A stretch of 38,733 nucleotides of DNA from Microbacterium sp. (GCA_002703245.1 NZTV01000100.1:1-38733); one strand, 5' to 3'. Positions 22,548 through 30,191 are shown, counted from the stretch's first letter. Made by a program: numbers and translations. The notes: generated by a model from the letters alone, not told the origin.

Positions 22548-23762
22548 ATGACGGTCCGGACCGAGGTGTGCATCGCCGGGGGCGGGCCGGCGGGGGTCAA
22601 GCTCGGCCTCCTCCTCGCCCGCGAGGGGGTGGATGTCGTGGTGCTGGAAAAGCACGAGGACTTCTTCCGTGACTTCCGCGGAGACACGGTGCACCCCGCG
22701 ACCATGAACCTCCTCGACGACCTCGGCCTGCGTGACGCCTTCGATGCCATCCCGCACAAACCGCTGCCCCGCCTGGATGCGGTCGTCAACGGTGTTCGCG
22801 TCCACGCGATCGATTTCACCACACTGCCGAAGCCGAATCGCTTCCTCACCCTCATGCCGCAGGGGGATCTGCTCGAGATGCTCGCCGAAGCCGGACGCGC
22901 ACATCCCTCTTTCCACCTCCACATGGGCGCAGCGGTGACCGGGGTACGCCGCTCCGAAGACGGACGGGTGTCCGGCGTGCACGCACGCACGGCCGATGGA
23001 GAGGTCGAGATCGAGGCCACGATCACCGTCGCCGCCGACGGTCGCGCCTCGACGGTGCGCGACGCCCTCGGCATGCGACCGCGCGAGTACGGCGTCCCGG
23101 CGGATGTGGCGTGGTTCTGCCTGCCCGAGCCCGAGACACCGCTGCCGGACACCCTGGCGTGGATCACCGAGGAGACGATGCTCGTCACCTTTCCGAGACC
23201 GGGATACCTGCAGAGCGGGATGCTCATCCCGAAGGACTCCTTCGACGCGTTTCGTGCCGAGGGGATCGAGGCGTTCCGCGACCGTGTCGCGCGTGCGGTG
23301 CCGCGGCTGGCCGGTTCCGTGCGATCCCTGGAGTCGTTCGACGACGTCAAACTGCTGTCCGTGCAGATCAACCGGCTCGAACAGTGGCACGCGCCCGGGG
23401 TTCTGTTCATCGGCGACGCCGCCCACGCCATGTCGCCCGCCTTCGGCGTCGGCATCAACTACGCCGTACAGGACGCGGTCGCGGCCGCGCGTGCCCTGCT
23501 GCCGGCCTTGCGCTCCGGCGCCGATGTCGTCATCGACCGCGCGGCGGCGTCGGTCCAGCGTCGGCGCGAGCGGCCGACGGCGATGATGCAGCGCATCCAG
23601 CGTGTCGTGCACGCCCGCATCGCCACGGGGCATGGGCTGAAGGTGCTGGACAACCCGCCGACCCGTACCCAACGCGCCGTCATGCGCCTCGCGCTGCCGC
23701 TGCTACGCCCGGTGGTCGCCCGCATCGTCGGCTACGGCTTTCGCCCCGAACGCCTGCGCTGA
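22548..23762 (+). CDS. FAD-dependent monooxygenase (PHBH-like)
   Basis: 404-aa class A flavoprotein monooxygenase (FAD_binding_3). The dinucleotide loop is CIAGGGPAGVKLGLLLAREG at residues 8-27 with VVVLEKHEDF closing the ribose-binding strand. VAADGRASTVRDALG is the DG motif, and FIGDAAHAMSPAFGVGIN near residue 290 is the second FAD/NAD(P)H motif. All are intact. These enzymes hydroxylate aromatic or polyketide compounds; the substrate is unknown. A -10-like TACCGT (22536-22541) ends six bases before ATG 22548. Divergent from the ROK gene across 64 bp. Confidence 0.92.
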   Translation: MTVRTEVCIAGGGPAGVKLGLLLAREGVDVVVLEKHEDFFRDFRGDTVHPATMNLLDDLGLRDAFDAIPHKPLPRLDAVVNGVRVHAIDFTTLPKPNRFLTLMPQGDLLEMLAEAGRAHPSFHLHMGAAVTGVRRSEDGRVSGVHARTADGEVEIEATITVAADGRASTVRDALGMRPREYGVPADVAWFCLPEPETPLPDTLAWITEETMLVTFPRPGYLQSGMLIPKDSFDAFRAEGIEAFRDRVARAVPRLAGSVRSLESFDDVKLLSVQINRLEQWHAPGVLFIGDAAHAMSPAFGVGINYAVQDAVAAARALLPALRSGADVVIDRAAASVQRRRERPTAMMQRIQRVVHARIATGHGLKVLDNPPTRTQRAVMRLALPLLRPVVARIVGYGFRPERLR

Positions 23763-23777
23763 CCGGCCGAACATCCG

Positions 23778-23844
23778 CGAGAAACTCCGAACGGCGCGAG
23801 ACATCGCGCGATGCGTGGTTTATCGCGCCGGTCGGGGTTTCTCG
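23778..23844. repeat. 67-bp nested inverted repeat, REP-like or bidirectional terminator
   Basis: Two 21-base arms (23778-23798 and 23824-23844) pair with only two G-T positions; the outer ends are CGAGAAAC and GTTTCTCG. The 25-base loop contains its own perfect 10-bp palindrome ATCGCGCGAT (23803-23812). It lies between the convergent FAD monooxygenase (stop 23762) and PPOX gene (stop 23865). The length and nesting exceed what a terminator needs and resemble repeated extragenic palindromes. Confidence 0.75.
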
Positions 23845-23864
23845 AGCGCGTGGCGGGGATCGTG

Positions 23865-24263
23865 TCAGTCGGTGAAGAGGGTGGGGGAGCCGAGGACGCG
23901 ATCCGGGGTGAGACGGATGACCACCCGCTGCGGGTTCGGTCGTGGCGTGCGATAGCGGGCGCTGTACAACCGCTCCGCGACGGCGACCGCTTCGGGATCA
24001 CGCTCGATGACGGCACGCCCGCCGATCGACATCCACTGCGGTCCGGCGACCTGGCCGACCGTCGCCCGCGGATCACGCTCGATGTTGCGCACCTTCTGGC
24101 TGCCGTCGGTGGTGATGATCCGCACGACACCTTCGGACACCGTGAAGCCGACCGCGACGACGTGGATGCCGCCGTCGCGGGCCATCGACGACAAGGTCGC
24201 GAGGTGGTAGTCGGCGAGGAAGGCCTCACCCTCGGATGACAGAGACCGCAGCGAACGCGTCAT
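23865..24263 (-). CDS. PPOX-class (pyridoxamine phosphate oxidase fold) flavin/F420-dependent protein
   Basis: 132-aa single-domain split-barrel protein. FLADYHLATLSSMARDGGIH and VVAVGFTVSEGVVRIITTDG form the first strands, KVRNIERDPRATVGQV is the characteristic PPOX helix and strand, and W77 (GPQWMSIGGRAVIERD) follows. The pattern fits the actinobacterial F420-dependent PPOX subfamily related to Rv1155. It probably acts as a small reductase. The stop of the SDR gene upstream is 10 bp before its ATG with GAGAGG between, so the two are co-transcribed and may act on related substrates. Confidence 0.88.
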   Translation of the reverse strand: MTRSLRSLSSEGEAFLADYHLATLSSMARDGGIHVVAVGFTVSEGVVRIITTDGSQKVRNIERDPRATVGQVAGPQWMSIGGRAVIERDPEAVAVAERLYSARYRTPRPNPQRVVIRLTPDRVLGSPTLFTD

Positions 24264-24273
24264 CGCCGGCCTC

Positions 24274-25110
24274 TCACGCCATCCGCGACAGGATCGCGTC
24301 CATCACGCGGTCCGGCAGCATCCGGCGCAGCCCGACGACCGCTTTCGCGGAGAACGGCACGGCGTAGCGGGTACGCGGCCGGTTCGCGGTGACCGCCGCC
24401 ACGATGGTCCGCGCGACCGCTTCGGGCGACGCGGACAGCGGTCCCTCGTCGACGCGCGTGTAGGTCGCGTGCAGACGCGACGCCTGCTCGGCGTAGGCAC
24501 CCTGCCCGGACCGCTCCAACAGACTCTCCCGGGACAGGGTGTTCCATTCGGTGCGGATGGGGCCCGGCTGCACGATCACCACATCGATGCTATGCGGAGC
24601 GAGTTCGATGCGGAGCGAGTCGCTCAGCCCCTCGACGGCGAACTTCGTCGCGTGGTACCAGCTGCCGAGCGGCTCGTAGATGCGCCCGCCGATCGAGGAG
24701 ATGTTGACGATCCGGCCGCGGCCGAGTGCCCGCATCGTCGGCAGGACGAGCTGGGTCAGCCGGGCCAGACCGAACAGGTTGACCTCGAACTGGCGCCGCG
24801 CTTCGTCGATCGGTACGTCCTCGAGTGCCCCGTAGGACCCGTAGCCGGCGTTGTTGACCAGCACATCGATGCGGCCACGCTCGGCGACGATGCGTTCGAG
24901 CGCCGCCGTCATCGACGCGTCGTCGGTGACATCGAGCCCGAGCGCGGTGCCGCCGGCGTCGGTGATCGCCTGCATCCGGTCGACCCGGCGCGCACCGCCG
25001 TAGACGGCCCACCCCTTCTCGAGCAGGGCGAGTGCGGCGGCGAGTCCGATGCCGGAGGACGCGCCGGTGATGAGGGCGACGGGCGTGGGAGTGGAGGTGG
25101 TGGGGGCCAT
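24274..25110 (-). CDS. short-chain dehydrogenase/reductase
   Basis: 278-aa classical SDR. TGASSGIG is the cofactor loop, VYGGARRVDRM after the second strand suggests NADP(H), LDVTDDASM follows, and NNAGYGSYGAL, ISSIGG and YHATKFAVEGL provide the structural asparagine, catalytic serine and YxxxK. The sequence resembles oxidoreductases of the DltE/retinol-dehydrogenase type. The start is ATG 25110 (MAPTTSTPTPVALITG); the longer frame to 25392 is a shadow of the genes on the plus strand. It leads a two-gene operon with the PPOX protein. Confidence 0.92.
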   Translation of the reverse strand: MAPTTSTPTPVALITGASSGIGLAAALALLEKGWAVYGGARRVDRMQAITDAGGTALGLDVTDDASMTAALERIVAERGRIDVLVNNAGYGSYGALEDVPIDEARRQFEVNLFGLARLTQLVLPTMRALGRGRIVNISSIGGRIYEPLGSWYHATKFAVEGLSDSLRIELAPHSIDVVIVQPGPIRTEWNTLSRESLLERSGQGAYAEQASRLHATYTRVDEGPLSASPEAVARTIVAAVTANRPRTRYAVPFSAKAVVGLRRMLPDRVMDAILSRMA

Positions 25111-25244
25111 GGGTCCAGTCCACCACGCCCGCGTCGGCCTCGGCTGCGATGAGCTCCGTCGATCGGGGGCGGAGCTGTCAACCCCTTCCACCCCGCGCGC
25201 GTTCCGCGGTCGACTGGGACCACCGCGTCGACGGAAGGAGTGGT

Positions 25245-25358
25245 ATGCGGTCACGCACGAAGAAGGCAGCACGCAACCGGCCGGTCGAAACGATCCTCGA
25301 CCCTTCGATGCCGCGACCGACGGGCGCGCTCGTGCGCAGGCTCTGGGGCGCCTCGTGA
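25245..25358 (+). CDS. 37-aa basic small protein upstream of the DUF72 gene
   Basis: Small ORF starting at ATG 25245 behind a strong ribosome site GGAAGGAG (25232-25239). The product is basic (RSRTKKAARNRP near the start, VRRLWGAS at the end) with a proline-rich middle and no membrane segment or known domain. Its stop TGA (25356-25358) overlaps the ATG of the DUF72 gene (TGATG), a classical arrangement for translational coupling. This supports a translated leader or a small protein, though no family is recognised. Confidence 0.5.
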   Translation: MRSRTKKAARNRPVETILDPSMPRPTGALVRRLWGAS

Positions 25359-26103
25359 TGGGCGCGGCACCGGCGCCCGGGCAGGTGCGCATCGGAACCT
25401 CCGGGTGGAGCTACGACCACTGGAAGGACGTGCTGTATCCGCCCGGCGCGTACGCAAAACGTCTCGAGTCCTACGTCGCCGAATTCGACACGGTTGAGCT
25501 GAACGCCAGCTTCTACCACTGGCCGCGTGCCGAACGCTTCGCCGCGTGGCGGGAGCGTGTGCCGCGCGACTTCCTCATGACGGTCAAAGCTCCGCGGGGG
25601 TTGACGCACGCGAGGAAGCTCCGCGGGACGGAGGCGTGGCGGGACCGACTGGCGGAGGGGATGCAGGCTCTGGGGAGGTCGCCGGATTCCTGCTCCTGCA
25701 ACTGCCGCCCGAACTCACGCGTGACGACGCGGTCCTGGATGCGGCGCTGGCCGCTCTTCCGGGCGGGACGCCGGCGGCGGTGGAGTTCCGACATTCGTCG
25801 TGGGACGACGAGGCGGTCTACCGCATCCTGGAAAGGCGCGGGGCGAGCTACTGCGTCATGAGCGGAGCGGGCTTGCCGTGCGTGCTCCGCGCAACCGCCC
25901 ACACGGTCTACATCCGGTTCCACGGCCCCGATCGCGAGCACCTGTACGCCGGCTCCTACAGCGAGGACGACATGCAGTGGTGGGCCGACCGCATCGGCGA
26001 ATGGCGGTAGGCCGGGCACGGGGTGGTCGCCTACTTCAACAACGACGGACACGGCCACGCCGTGAGGAACGCGAGGGAGCTGATCCGCCTCACGTCCGGA
26101 TGA
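25358..26103 (+). pseudogene. DUF72 family protein, broken by a frameshift and an in-frame stop
   Basis: DUF72 (TIM-barrel, YecE-like) gene in pieces. Frame 1 from ATG 25358 gives VRIGTSGWSYDHWKDVLYPP, LESYVAEFDTVELNASFYHW and DFLMTVKAPRGLTHARKL, all typical. At the G run 25672-25675 the frame is lost; adding one G restores EVAGFLLLQLPPELTRDDAV, AAVEFRHSSWDD and SYCVMSGAGLP in the next frame. This second frame meets a TAG at 26008-26010, yet continues with GVVAYFNNDGHGHAVRNARE to TGA 26101-26103, matching the conserved DUF72 end. Two independent lesions argue for a decayed gene rather than one sequencing error. A full family member would be about 245 aa. Confidence 0.88.
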
Positions 26104-26123
26104 ACCGCGCGTTTCGGCGTGAA

Positions 26124-26168
26124 CGAGCGGAGTGGCCCCCCGCGCGACGGGCGAGGTCACTCCGCTCG
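26124..26168. terminator. bidirectional terminator, DUF72 pseudogene / SRPBCC
   Basis: CGAGCGGAGTGGCC (26124-26137) and GGTCACTCCGCTCG (26155-26168) pair over 14 bp (one G-T) around a 17-base loop, between the two convergent ends. Confidence 0.75.
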
Positions 26169-26174
26169 ATTCGG

Positions 26175-26630
26175 TCAGCGGGGCACGTCGCCGCGCCACG
26201 CGCCGGACTCGCTACCGGCCACCTCCAGGAACTCCTTGAAGTTCTGCAGATCCTTCTTCACCGCGCGCGATCCGACGCCGATGAGGTCGCCGATCTTCTC
26301 GACCGCACCCTGCGGTTCCCAGTCCAATTGCACGGTCACCCGGGTCGTGGTGTCGCTGAGGGTGTGGAACGTGACCACACCCGCGTGGTCGGCCTCGCCG
26401 CCGGAGCTGTTCCACGCCACACGCTCGTCCGGGTGCTGCTCGGTGATCTCGGCGTCGAACTCGCGCGTCGCGCCGGCGATGTCGACCACCCAGTGAGTGT
26501 GGGTGTCATCGGTCTGCGTGACCGCTTCGACCTCGTCGAGGAACTGCGGGAAGGTCTCGAACTGGGTCCACTGGTTGTAGGCGACCGTCACGGGCACGTC
26601 AACGTCGATGGTCTCGATGATCTGGGCCAT
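26175..26630 (-). CDS. SRPBCC family (polyketide cyclase/START-like) protein
   Basis: 151-aa protein with a single SRPBCC (Polyketide_cyc) domain. It begins with IETIDVDVPVTVAYNQWTQF followed by ETFPQFLDEVEAVTQTDDTH, the classic first strand and helix. Next come WVVDIAGATREFDAEITEQ, DERVAWNSSGG, HAGVVTFHTLSDTTTRVTVQ and a C-terminal helix with KKDLQNFKEFLE. Such proteins bind hydrophobic ligands in a helix-grip cavity; stress-related and cell-envelope roles are reported for relatives, but no specific role can be given. AAAGGA precedes ATG 26630. Two perfect palindromes sit just upstream. Confidence 0.9.
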   Translation of the reverse strand: MAQIIETIDVDVPVTVAYNQWTQFETFPQFLDEVEAVTQTDDTHTHWVVDIAGATREFDAEITEQHPDERVAWNSSGGEADHAGVVTFHTLSDTTTRVTVQLDWEPQGAVEKIGDLIGVGSRAVKKDLQNFKEFLEVAGSESGAWRGDVPR

Positions 26631-26645
26631 GAGCGTCCTTTCGTT

Positions 26646-26678
26646 CGTCGGGATCCCGACGCTATGCACGGCGCCGTG
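26646..26678. promoter_or_regulatory. two adjacent perfect palindromes upstream of the SRPBCC gene
   Basis: CGTCGGGATCCCGACG (26646-26661, 16 bp) and CACGGCGCCGTG (26667-26678, 12 bp) lie 16-48 bp upstream of the minus-strand start. They could form stem-loops in the mRNA leader or be protein sites. A -10-like TAGCGT on the minus strand lies between them. Confidence 0.45.
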
Positions 26679-26823
26679 TGCAGCGAAGGGGCTTGCCGCC
26701 ATCGGGCCACGGTGATAGCCGAGCCGACCCGACGGAGTCGCTAACGGATGCGCCGCGCGAGGGCAAGGGGGTGAGGTGGCGACGGCACACCCGCGAGGCT
26801 GGAGGTCGACGAAAGGAGTGCTC

Positions 26824-26979
26824 ATGAGCATGCCCGACCAGACCCCCGGTGACATCGAGCAGATCCCGACCGAGGACCTTCCCGATGACCTCCCGCAGCC
26901 CGAGACGCAGGGCGACGAGCCGGTCGTGGCCGAACTCGGCGACGAGGGTGAAGGGGATCTCGGCCCCGCCGACCTCTGA
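26824..26979 (+). CDS. 51-aa highly acidic protein without basic residues
   Basis: Small gene with a strong ribosome site AAAGGAG (26812-26818) five bases before ATG 26824. The product has 16 aspartate or glutamate residues out of 51 and no lysine, arginine or histidine, so its calculated charge is about -16. It is proline- and glycine-rich (TPGDIEQIPTEDLPDDLPQP) and lacks hydrophobic segments, so it is probably disordered. I do not recognise a family. Its neighbours are the SRPBCC gene (divergent, 193 bp away) and the MFS gene, which ends 21 bp downstream in the opposite direction. Confidence 0.7.
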   Translation: MSMPDQTPGDIEQIPTEDLPDDLPQPETQGDEPVVAELGDEGEGDLGPADL

Positions 26980-27000
26980 CCTCTCCGGACCGGCGGCGCT

Positions 27001-28236
27001 TCAGCGACGTCGGTCGTGGAGGCCGTTGGCGACGCCGGCGCCGAGGACGATTCCGGCGGCGACCAATGGCGTCCACAGCGCCGCACCGGCGCCCGACACC
27101 TCGGCGAGGGCCCCCACCAGCGCCGACGCGCCGGACTGCCCGACGATCACGCCCGAGCCCATCATGGTCATCACCGTCGACGATCGTGCTCGCGGGGAGC
27201 GTCCGGCCGCGAGGGTGTACATGGTGACGAGGGCGGGACCGATCCCGGTGCCGATCACCAGCAACGCCAGGACCATGGCGGGGACGGAGGTCACGAAGGG
27301 CAACGTGGCCGCCCCGACCGTGAGGATGACTCCGAATGTGATCCATCGCGCGGTCAGGGTGAATCGTGCGGGGAACAAGGCGACCGACAACGCCAGGATC
27401 GCCGAGCCGAGACCCATCGCACCGTAGACCAGCCCCGCCTGCTCGGGTGCGCCGCGCTCGCCCATGAAAGCGGTGAGGGCGGTCAGCGCTGTTCCGAAGA
27501 ACAGGCCCATCCCGAAGGTTCCGATCACGGTGACCAGCACGCCGAAGCGGAACAGGTCGCGGACCGGTGCAGGAGCGACCGGAACCTCGTCACCGGTGGG
27601 GGCGGCCTTCGCGGTGGGGTGCAGGGCGAACGCGGTGACGAACACCACCGCGAGCACGGCGGCACCGATCACGGGCGCCGTGGGGCTGAGGGTGGTCGCG
27701 AGGACACCGACCACGACCGGGCCGAACACGAACGCCATCTCGTCGGCCGCGGACTCGTAGGCCATGGTGCCGTTGAGCACCTTCGCGGCGCGCGGACGCG
27801 GGTACACGCGGGTGATGATGCCGACCAGGCGGCTTCGCGACAGCGGCGCCACCTGCGGCGTGGACGCGCCGATGAGGAAGGCGATCACCAGCAGGGTCGA
27901 GTTCGGGGCGGGGGAGAAGGCGAGCCACGCCATGAGCGCGAGCAGTCCGCTGTTGACGAGCCCGGCGATCAGCAGCACGGGCCGTTGCCCGAACTTGTCG
28001 GCGGCGGCTCCCAGCAACGGGCCGATCAGTGCCGTGCCCAGTCCCGTGAGTGCGGAGGTCGCGCCGCCCAGGGCGATCGAGTCGCGGGCGGCGACCACGA
28101 GGGTCAGGACGCCGACGACCATCATCGCGAACGGGAGGCGCGCGATCAGGGCGATGGGGAAGTAACCCGCGCCCGTCTGTCGGATAAGGGACGCCGGCTT
28201 CTGCGCCGGCGTCTCGGGGGTGACGCTCGAATACAT
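27001..28236 (-). CDS. MFS transporter, drug-efflux-like
   Basis: 411-aa major facilitator with 12 predicted helices. The helix 2-3 loop is GPLLGAAADKFGQRPVLLIA, a clear motif A (GxxxDRxGxR in modified form). The helix 4-5 region has TPQVAPLSRSRLVGIITRVY, and the C-terminal half begins FRFGVLVTVIGTFGMGLFFG. It belongs to a subfamily of actinobacterial MFS exporters that lack an identified substrate. The start is ATG 28236 with AGGAAAG before it; the much longer reverse frame that continues to 29889 runs antisense to the esterase gene. Convergent with the 51-aa protein gene. Confidence 0.9.
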   Translation of the reverse strand: MYSSVTPETPAQKPASLIRQTGAGYFPIALIARLPFAMMVVGVLTLVVAARDSIALGGATSALTGLGTALIGPLLGAAADKFGQRPVLLIAGLVNSGLLALMAWLAFSPAPNSTLLVIAFLIGASTPQVAPLSRSRLVGIITRVYPRPRAAKVLNGTMAYESAADEMAFVFGPVVVGVLATTLSPTAPVIGAAVLAVVFVTAFALHPTAKAAPTGDEVPVAPAPVRDLFRFGVLVTVIGTFGMGLFFGTALTALTAFMGERGAPEQAGLVYGAMGLGSAILALSVALFPARFTLTARWITFGVILTVGAATLPFVTSVPAMVLALLVIGTGIGPALVTMYTLAAGRSPRARSSTVMTMMGSGVIVGQSGASALVGALAEVSGAGAALWTPLVAAGIVLGAGVANGLHDRRR

Positions 28237-28252
28237 CTTTCCTGTGTTCCTG

Positions 28253-28351
28253 CCACGGCCGGACGCCGTGGATGTGCGCCGCGGTCTGCGACGACTCGTG
28301 CCGCCTTGGCAGGCCGCGCGGCCTCCAGGTAGATACACATCCGGGATGTGT
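28253..28351. promoter_or_regulatory. dyads in the divergent MFS / esterase control region
   Basis: A perfect 17-bp dyad ACACATCC-G-GGATGTGT lies at 28335-28351, about 100 bp upstream of the MFS start and 140 bp upstream of the esterase start. Its symmetry and central location suit a MarR/GntR/TetR-size operator. CCACGGC/GCCGTGG (28253-28271) forms a hairpin in the MFS leader. Confidence 0.55.
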
Positions 28352-28454
28352 GGCCCAGAGTACCCGGCTCGGCTGGGCGCGTACTGGGCGGAGCCGTCGG
28401 TGAACAGTCGGTTTCGCCGATGGCGTCGGTGCCCATCGACCCGCCATGATGGAT

Positions 28455-28475
28455 GCTCGCCTGTCGCAGGCGAGC
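28455..28475 (+). promoter_or_regulatory. hairpin just before the esterase ribosome site
   Basis: GCTCGCCT (28455-28462) pairs with AGGCGAGC (28468-28475) around a five-base loop, ending six bases before GAGGG and 16 bases before ATG 28492. It is either a leader stem that shapes translation or a chance GC dyad. Confidence 0.35.
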
Positions 28476-28491
28476 CGATGGAGGGTGACCG

Positions 28492-30045
28492 ATGAGCCAG
28501 AGCGGGGAATCGACCGGGGACGAACCGGTGGTGCGGTGCGCGGCCGGCGCGTTCACGGGGACGGTGCGCGACGGGGTCCGCCTGTTCGCCGGTATCCGCT
28601 ACGCCCAGGCGCCGGTCGGCGAAGCCCGCTGGCGCGACCCGCGCCCCGTGCCCGCCCCCGAAGGGCCGGTGGATGCGACGCGCTTCGGGGCGGTGGCTCC
28701 GCAGCAGGTGAACAAGGCGATGGACCTCGGTCCCGATCCGGTCATGGACGAGGACTGCCTGTTCCTGAACGTCTGGGTGCCCGCAGACGCGGATCCGCAC
28801 GGGCTGCCGGTGATGGTGTGGGTGCACGGCGGCGCTTACACGTTCGGTTCGGGCAGCCAGCCGCTCTACGACGCGAGACGGCTCGCGACGGCGGGCGACG
28901 TGGTGGTGGTCACGATCAACTACCGCATCGGCGGACTCGGATTCCTCGACCTGTCGGGCTTCAGCTCCGGCGACCACGTCTTCGACGGCAACCTGGCGCT
29001 GAAGGACGTCCTGGCGGCGCTCGAGTGGGTGCACGAGAACATCGAGGCTTTCGGCGGCGACCCCGCGCGGGTGACGGTGTTCGGGGAGTCCGCGGGCGGG
29101 GGACTGGTCACGACGCTGCTGGCGACGCCGCGCGCGGAGGGCCTCGTGCACCGTGTCATCGCGGAGTCCTCCCCGGTCTCGAGCGTGTACGGTCGCGAGC
29201 GGTCGCAGCGTGTCGCCGACCGGTTCCTCTCCCTCCTCGGCGAGCACGATCCGGCGCGGCTCAGGGATGTCCCCGCGGAGCGCATCGTGGATGCCGCCAC
29301 ACGCGTGTTCGCCCAGATCCCGGCGGCGGATCCGGGAACCATCGCGTTCTCGCCGATCATCGACGGCGACCTCGTGCCCGAGTCGCCGATCACCGTCCTG
29401 GCCGAAGGCCGGGCGCTGCCGGTGCCGCTGCTGATCGGCACGAACAAGGATGAGGCGTCCTTCTTCCGGTTCATGAAATCCCCGCTGCTGCCGATCACCG
29501 ATGAGCAGATCGATCGAATGTTCGTCGATCTCAAGGTCGAGGATCCGCTGCTGACCCTCCCCGAGATGGAACAGGTGCGCGCGGCGTACGAAGACACCAG
29601 GCATCGCGCGATGGGTCTCGGCATCGCGCGAGATGTGGGGTTCCGGATGCCGACGCTGTGGGCCGTCGAGGGGCACTCCCGCGTCGCCCCCACGTACCTC
29701 TACCGCTTCGACCACGCGACGCCGTTCCTGCGGATGGTGGGCCTCGGCGCGACGCACGGCAGCGAACTGCCCTACGTGTGGGGCGCGGTCGACGGTCCGA
29801 CGAAGGGCCCGGTGTTCCGCCTCGGTGGTCGGCATGCGGCGCAGCGCATCTCGCACCGTGTCATGCGCCGGTGGACCGCGTTCGCGCACGGCGACGCCCC
29901 CGACGCGGCGGACGCCGTCTCCTGGCCGCCCTTCGACGAAGACCGACGCGCGACGCTCGTCATCGACGGCGTCGACCGTGTCGTCGACGACCTGGACGCG
30001 ACCCTCCGCGCCGGCTGGGGAGACGAGGTCCTGGCGTTCACGTAA
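28492..30045 (+). CDS. type-B carboxylesterase/lipase
   Basis: 517-aa alpha/beta-hydrolase of the carboxylesterase type B (COesterase) family that hydrolyses carboxylic esters. The oxyanion hole is HGGAY (residues 112-116), the nucleophile S200 is in FGESAGG, the acid is E321 (TNKDEASFF) and the base H422 (GATHGSELPYVW), so the triad is complete. EDCLFLNVWVPADADP is the second family signature. There is no signal peptide, which suggests an intracellular enzyme. ATG 28492 follows GAGGG after a leader hairpin. Single gene, divergent from the MFS exporter. Confidence 0.94.
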   Translation: MSQSGESTGDEPVVRCAAGAFTGTVRDGVRLFAGIRYAQAPVGEARWRDPRPVPAPEGPVDATRFGAVAPQQVNKAMDLGPDPVMDEDCLFLNVWVPADADPHGLPVMVWVHGGAYTFGSGSQPLYDARRLATAGDVVVVTINYRIGGLGFLDLSGFSSGDHVFDGNLALKDVLAALEWVHENIEAFGGDPARVTVFGESAGGGLVTTLLATPRAEGLVHRVIAESSPVSSVYGRERSQRVADRFLSLLGEHDPARLRDVPAERIVDAATRVFAQIPAADPGTIAFSPIIDGDLVPESPITVLAEGRALPVPLLIGTNKDEASFFRFMKSPLLPITDEQIDRMFVDLKVEDPLLTLPEMEQVRAAYEDTRHRAMGLGIARDVGFRMPTLWAVEGHSRVAPTYLYRFDHATPFLRMVGLGATHGSELPYVWGAVDGPTKGPVFRLGGRHAAQRISHRVMRRWTAFAHGDAPDAADAVSWPPFDEDRRATLVIDGVDRVVDDLDATLRAGWGDEVLAFT

Positions 30046-30062
30046 CGGACACCCGTCCCGGA

Positions 30063-30116
30063 TCCGCAGTCACTTCCCGCGGGTGCAGCTGTGGGTTCCG
30101 CAGTCACTTCCCGCGG
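30063..30116. repeat. 20-bp exact direct repeat, two copies
   Basis: TCCGCAGTCACTTCCCGCGG occurs at 30063-30082 and again at 30097-30116, 34 bp apart, in the 146-bp gap between the esterase and lacI genes. The second copy is followed by TTCCGCG, so the unit may be longer. The identity is too high for chance at this length and suggests a family of intergenic repeats. Confidence 0.8.
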
Positions 30117-30191
30117 ATGTTCCGCGCATGTGTCCGCGTGTCGTGACGGCCGAACGGGGGAATCGGTGGGCCGCGCTACGGTGAGGATGTC

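Noticed and set aside
21849..23672. Minus-strand open frame of 607 codons across the ROK and FAD genes
   Set aside because: Antisense to a complete FAD monooxygenase and out of frame with ROK; no recognisable domain.
18151..25110. Regulator-rich stretch considered as a biosynthetic or defence cluster
   Set aside because: The genes are separate one- or two-gene units with their own promoters and terminators, and there is no synthase, nuclease, helicase or other core enzyme to tie them together.
27001..29889. Reverse-strand open frame of 962 codons continuing past the MFS start through the esterase gene
   Set aside because: Only the first 411 codons from ATG 28236 look like a protein. The remainder is antisense to a well supported esterase, is Arg/His/Asp/Gln-rich with no family match, and stays open because of the GC-rich third positions of the sense gene.
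30063..30116. 20-bp direct repeats considered as a CRISPR remnant
   Set aside because: Two copies with a 14-bp gap and no cas genes; spacer length does not fit.
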